A stretch of DNA of 7,285 bases, taken from the NCBI GenBank assembly GCA_947374105.1, contig CANCAO010000076.1, forward strand, positions 1-7,285. The letters run 5' to 3'. The translations under genes were made by a program, and so were the position numbers. The notes beneath the pieces are model-generated. The model saw only the letters and a program-made list of their open reading frames with translations. It was not told the DNA's origin and ran no database searches. Origin of the DNA: Comamonadaceae bacterium (lineage in GTDB: Bacteria; Pseudomonadota; Gammaproteobacteria; Burkholderiales; Burkholderiaceae_C). This document shows positions 4,812 through 7,285 of the stretch, in pieces. Position 1 is the first letter of the stretch. Every line of letters begins with the position of its first letter.

Positions 4812-6806
4812 TTACGCAAGTGGCAGCGTGAAGCTGAACACCGTGCCCTGAGGCGTGTGTGGAGTAAAGCTCAAGTTGCCCCCGTGCTGCTCAATCACGG
4901 TACGGCACAGGCTCAGACCCAAGCCCATGCCTTCGGCCTTGGTGGTGAAGAAGGGGGTGAACAGTTGCTGGGCCACCTCGGGTGCAATGCCGGGGCCGAT
5001 ATCGGTCACCGAGAACACGAGTTGGCGTTCATCCGCGTTGTTGTAGCGTTTGACCTCCAGCAGCAGCACACGGCGGGAGATGCCTGGAACGTCCATCGCC
5101 TGCATGCCGTTGCGTGCCAGGTTGAGCAGCACCTGCTCAACCATAGTGCGGTCGCACAGCACACGGGGCAGGCTGGGCGGCAGGCGCAGTTGCACCTGCA
5201 CCGAGAGCTTGCGCGCTTGCAAATTGACCAACGGCATCACGGCATCGAACAGTGCATGCGGCGTCACTGCGTCACGCGCCTGGTCGCGCCGACGCACAAA
5301 GTCATGCACGCTTTTGATGACCTTGCCCGCGCGTTCGGCCTGCTGGGCAATGCGCAGCATGGCCAGCTCCAGGTCGGCGGACGTGTGGCGGCCCTCGCGC
5401 AGCAGGTTGGTGGAGCCGGTGGCGTAGCTCGAGATGGCGGCCAGGGGCTGGTTCAATTCATGACTGAGCAAAGAGGCCATCTCGCCCACCATGGCCAGTC
5501 GCGCCGTGGCCTGCAAGCGGTCCTGGCTGGCACGCGACAGCTCCTCCACACGGCGCTGTTCGCGGATGTCCAGAAACGCGCTCATCCAGCCGGTCTGCTC
5601 GCCTTGTTCGTTGATGAGCGGGGCTTCGATGATGAGTACCGGGATGCGCGTGCCACCCTTGTGCATGAAGACCGACTCAAAGCCTTCACGCGGCGGCGCG
5701 GTGCCGGCCAGTCGAATGTCTTGCCGCTTTTTATACTCATCCGCCAGCTCAGGCGGCCAGTAGGGTGCGTTGACACTTTGGCTCATGAGTTCTTCCGCGC
5801 TAAAGCCCACCATTTCGCAAAACGCCGGGTTGACGTAGGTGATGTGGCCGTTGAGGTCGCGGGCGCGCAGGCCAGTGATCAGGGAGTCCTCCATGGCTTT
5901 GCGAAAAGCTAAAGCCTCAGCCAAATCACCTTCGACCTTGAGACGACGGCGCATGTCGCGCCCGAGCAGGTACAAAATTGCGATCAAGGCAAGTGACATA
6001 GCCGTGACCAATGCGGTCAGCACGTTAGGGAAAAGATCCGGTGCACCGCGCCAGTTGTCCAGACGTAACACCAGCGTGGTGCCAGAGAGGTCGAGCAATT
6101 GATGTGTTGTGAAAACACGATCAGCCCGGCGCGCCTGGCCGCGTATCGCCAGACGAGTGCCGTCACCTTCAGTAAACGAGATCTCTTGACTGCGTGTCAG
6201 CTGACGACTGATCAGCTCATTGAGTATTCCCTGTAGCGAATAGGTAGCGACCAAATAGCCTGTTAATCGGCCTGCCGTGACCAGTGGCAGGCACAGCTCC
6301 ATCACCTCGGTTCCCAAGCCCTCAGCCAACAATACAAAATAACTGGTTGAATACGCGGGTCCGCTCAAACGGCGCGCCGTTGAACAGGTTTGCACCACAT
6401 CGGCTTGTGAGTTGGTACGCCCAAATCGGTCAAACACAGGTGCGCTAAAAGGGGTTTCCACTTGCGCGATGATTTTTTGCGCAGGGTCGCGCCACTCAAT
6501 GCGCAACAGTTCACGGTGTTCGCGCAAAAAGGCGTGGGCATCGGCAAGCCAGACGCTGGGTGCGGGCTCATTGAACTGTAGGGCCTGTAGGCTTTGCACA
6601 TTGCGTGTGAGGGCAGATCGCACCTCACCCACGGCCTCGGTGGCGTCGCGTTCCAGACGGCTTTGAACCTGGCTAGCTTCATAGCGCCCGGCCAGCCACA
6701 CCAGTGTGAAAAGCAACGCGAGCACCAGCACAATCAAGGCCGACCATAAGCCCCGGCGACGCCAAGCGGGAGGCATGCGAGCCGTGACCAGACGCGGCGT
6801 TTTCAC
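4812..6806 (-). CDS. Membrane PAS-domain sensor histidine kinase (DctS-like)
   Basis: This 664-residue inner-membrane kinase senses an extracytoplasmic signal and phosphorylates the downstream regulator. Layout: TM1 at about 20-40; periplasmic domain at about 41-258 with two cysteines (141, 172); TM2 at about 259-281; a short charged linker instead of a HAMP; PAS at about 303-415 (ITYVNPAFCEMVGFSAEEL); coiled coil at about 412-435; HisKA with phosphoacceptor His449 in LLSHELNQPLAAISSYA; HATPase with N-box LLNLARNGMQAM (560-571), DIGPGIA (602-608), FTPFFTTK (616-623) and GMGLGLS (626-632). All catalytic boxes are intact. The start is a GTG at 6806 whose first bases overlap the upstream hydrolase stop as GTGA; an ATG at codon 11 is an alternative, and neither has a good Shine-Dalgarno. 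The PAS text (PYWPPEL) and domain order resemble DctS, so a dicarboxylate or other carboxylate ligand is a reasonable guess. Ligand specificity cannot be read from the sequence. Confidence 0.93.
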   Translation of the reverse strand: MKTPRLVTARMPPAWRRRGLWSALIVLVLALLFTLVWLAGRYEASQVQSRLERDATEAVGEVRSALTRNVQSLQALQFNEPAPSVWLADAHAFLREHRELLRIEWRDPAQKIIAQVETPFSAPVFDRFGRTNSQADVVQTCSTARRLSGPAYSTSYFVLLAEGLGTEVMELCLPLVTAGRLTGYLVATYSLQGILNELISRQLTRSQEISFTEGDGTRLAIRGQARRADRVFTTHQLLDLSGTTLVLRLDNWRGAPDLFPNVLTALVTAMSLALIAILYLLGRDMRRRLKVEGDLAEALAFRKAMEDSLITGLRARDLNGHITYVNPAFCEMVGFSAEELMSQSVNAPYWPPELADEYKKRQDIRLAGTAPPREGFESVFMHKGGTRIPVLIIEAPLINEQGEQTGWMSAFLDIREQRRVEELSRASQDRLQATARLAMVGEMASLLSHELNQPLAAISSYATGSTNLLREGRHTSADLELAMLRIAQQAERAGKVIKSVHDFVRRRDQARDAVTPHALFDAVMPLVNLQARKLSVQVQLRLPPSLPRVLCDRTMVEQVLLNLARNGMQAMDVPGISRRVLLLEVKRYNNADERQLVFSVTDIGPGIAPEVAQQLFTPFFTTKAEGMGLGLSLCRTVIEQHGGNLSFTPHTPQGTVFSFTLPLA

Positions 6807-7285
6807 AGTATGCGGTGCGCCAGCGCGGGCAGTTCCTGGCGGCAGTGGCGCAGCAATTCGGGATTGAGATCGCCCAGCACCAAGCCCTCGCCCTGCGCTT
6901 GGCTAGCGAGCACGCGTCCCCACGGGTCAACCCCCATGGAATGGCCCCAGGTCTGGCGCCCGTTTTCATGTACCCCGCCTTGCGCAGCGGCCATCACAAA
7001 AGCCAGGTTCTCAATAGCGCGTGCGCGCAATAGCACCTCCCAATGGGCTTGGCCGGTGGTGTAAGTGAAGGCGCTTGGTACCAGCAGCAGGTCGGCCCCG
7101 GCACGGGCATAGGCCCGGTACAGCTCAGGAAAACGTAAGTCATAGCAAACGCTCAAGCCCAGACGCCAGCGGTGCCCATCGCGCGAGGGCAACTCAAACG
7201 TCACCGGCTGTTGGCCGGCCAGGAGCACGCGTGATTCGTCGTAGCGTTCCTGGCCATTGTCGAAACGAAACAAGTGAATTTTGTC
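6803..7285 (-). CDS. Nitrilase-superfamily carbon-nitrogen hydrolase (Nit/omega-amidase-like), N-terminus beyond right edge
   Basis: 160 C-terminal codons are present, and the frame runs through the right edge without a start. A start at 7273 would be a TTG that is really the Leu of DKIHLFRFD, so that codon is internal. The superfamily's Glu-Lys-Cys triad is partly visible: the Lys of DKIHLF (7280-7282) and the nucleophilic Cys of SVCYDLRFPEL (7145-7147). The catalytic Glu would be off-window. Other family marks are LLLVPSAFTYTTGQAHWEVLLRARAIEN, followed by an AAQGG and a GHSMGVDPWGRVLA stretch. The expected full length is about 270 residues. Close relatives are deaminated-glutathione or 2-oxoglutaramate amidases, a repair role in the cytoplasm, but substrate cannot be fixed from this fragment. 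Its TGA overlaps the kinase GTG by 4 nt, making it the upstream member of an apparent three-gene operon. Confidence 0.9.
   Translation of the reverse strand, partial: DKIHLFRFDNGQERYDESRVLLAGQQPVTFELPSRDGHRWRLGLSVCYDLRFPELYRAYARAGADLLLVPSAFTYTTGQAHWEVLLRARAIENLAFVMAAAQGGVHENGRQTWGHSMGVDPWGRVLASQAQGEGLVLGDLNPELLRHCRQELPALAHRIL

Noticed and set aside
4797..5912. 371-codon open frame on the plus strand opposite the sensor kinase
   Set aside because: It is rich in His, Gln, Ala and Arg, matches no family I know, and lies wholly antisense to an intact kinase with all catalytic motifs. Long antisense frames are common opposite G/C-rich genes.

Overview
The window looks like chromosomal DNA of a betaproteobacterium in Burkholderiales, most likely Comamonadaceae (Rhodoferax/Polaromonas-like). 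I infer this from the style of the encoded proteins and the gene neighbourhood; no rRNA or other taxonomic marker is present. It holds seven protein genes, two of them cut by the window edges. There is no tRNA, rRNA, CRISPR array or recognisable insertion sequence.

Left third (1-2134), visibly more A/T-rich than the rest: a Ser/Thr/Ala-rich lipoprotein gene (minus strand, running off the left edge) lies divergent to an orphan LuxR-type regulator (plus strand, 995-2083). The 323-bp region between their start codons is the most structured DNA in the window. It has a perfect 12-bp stem followed by a U-tract on the minus strand (a terminator inside the presumed lipoprotein leader), a nested set of inverted repeats at 762-842, a TAGGGG-TT-CCCCTA dyad, and a TTGACA hexamer facing the regulator. 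The simplest model is that the LuxR protein acts at the dyad and the lipoprotein mRNA is attenuated in its leader, or that a separate small RNA ends at the terminator. Both are inference.

Middle (2135-4169), G/C-rich: an FAD-linked D-lactate dehydrogenase-type enzyme (minus) and a PduO/MMAB-type cobalamin adenosyltransferase (plus) are transcribed divergently, with only 28 bp between start codons. The adenosyltransferase ends 6 bp from the convergent response-regulator gene.

Right half (4176-7285), all minus strand: an apparent operon reads from the right edge as nitrilase-superfamily amidohydrolase, then membrane sensor histidine kinase, then FixJ-type response regulator. The amidohydrolase stop and kinase start overlap as GTGA, and kinase and regulator are 9 bp apart. 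The kinase (periplasmic sensor, PAS, HisKA, HATPase) and its regulator resemble the DctS/DctR dicarboxylate-sensing type. That assignment comes from recall of the family, and no transporter gene is present here to support it.
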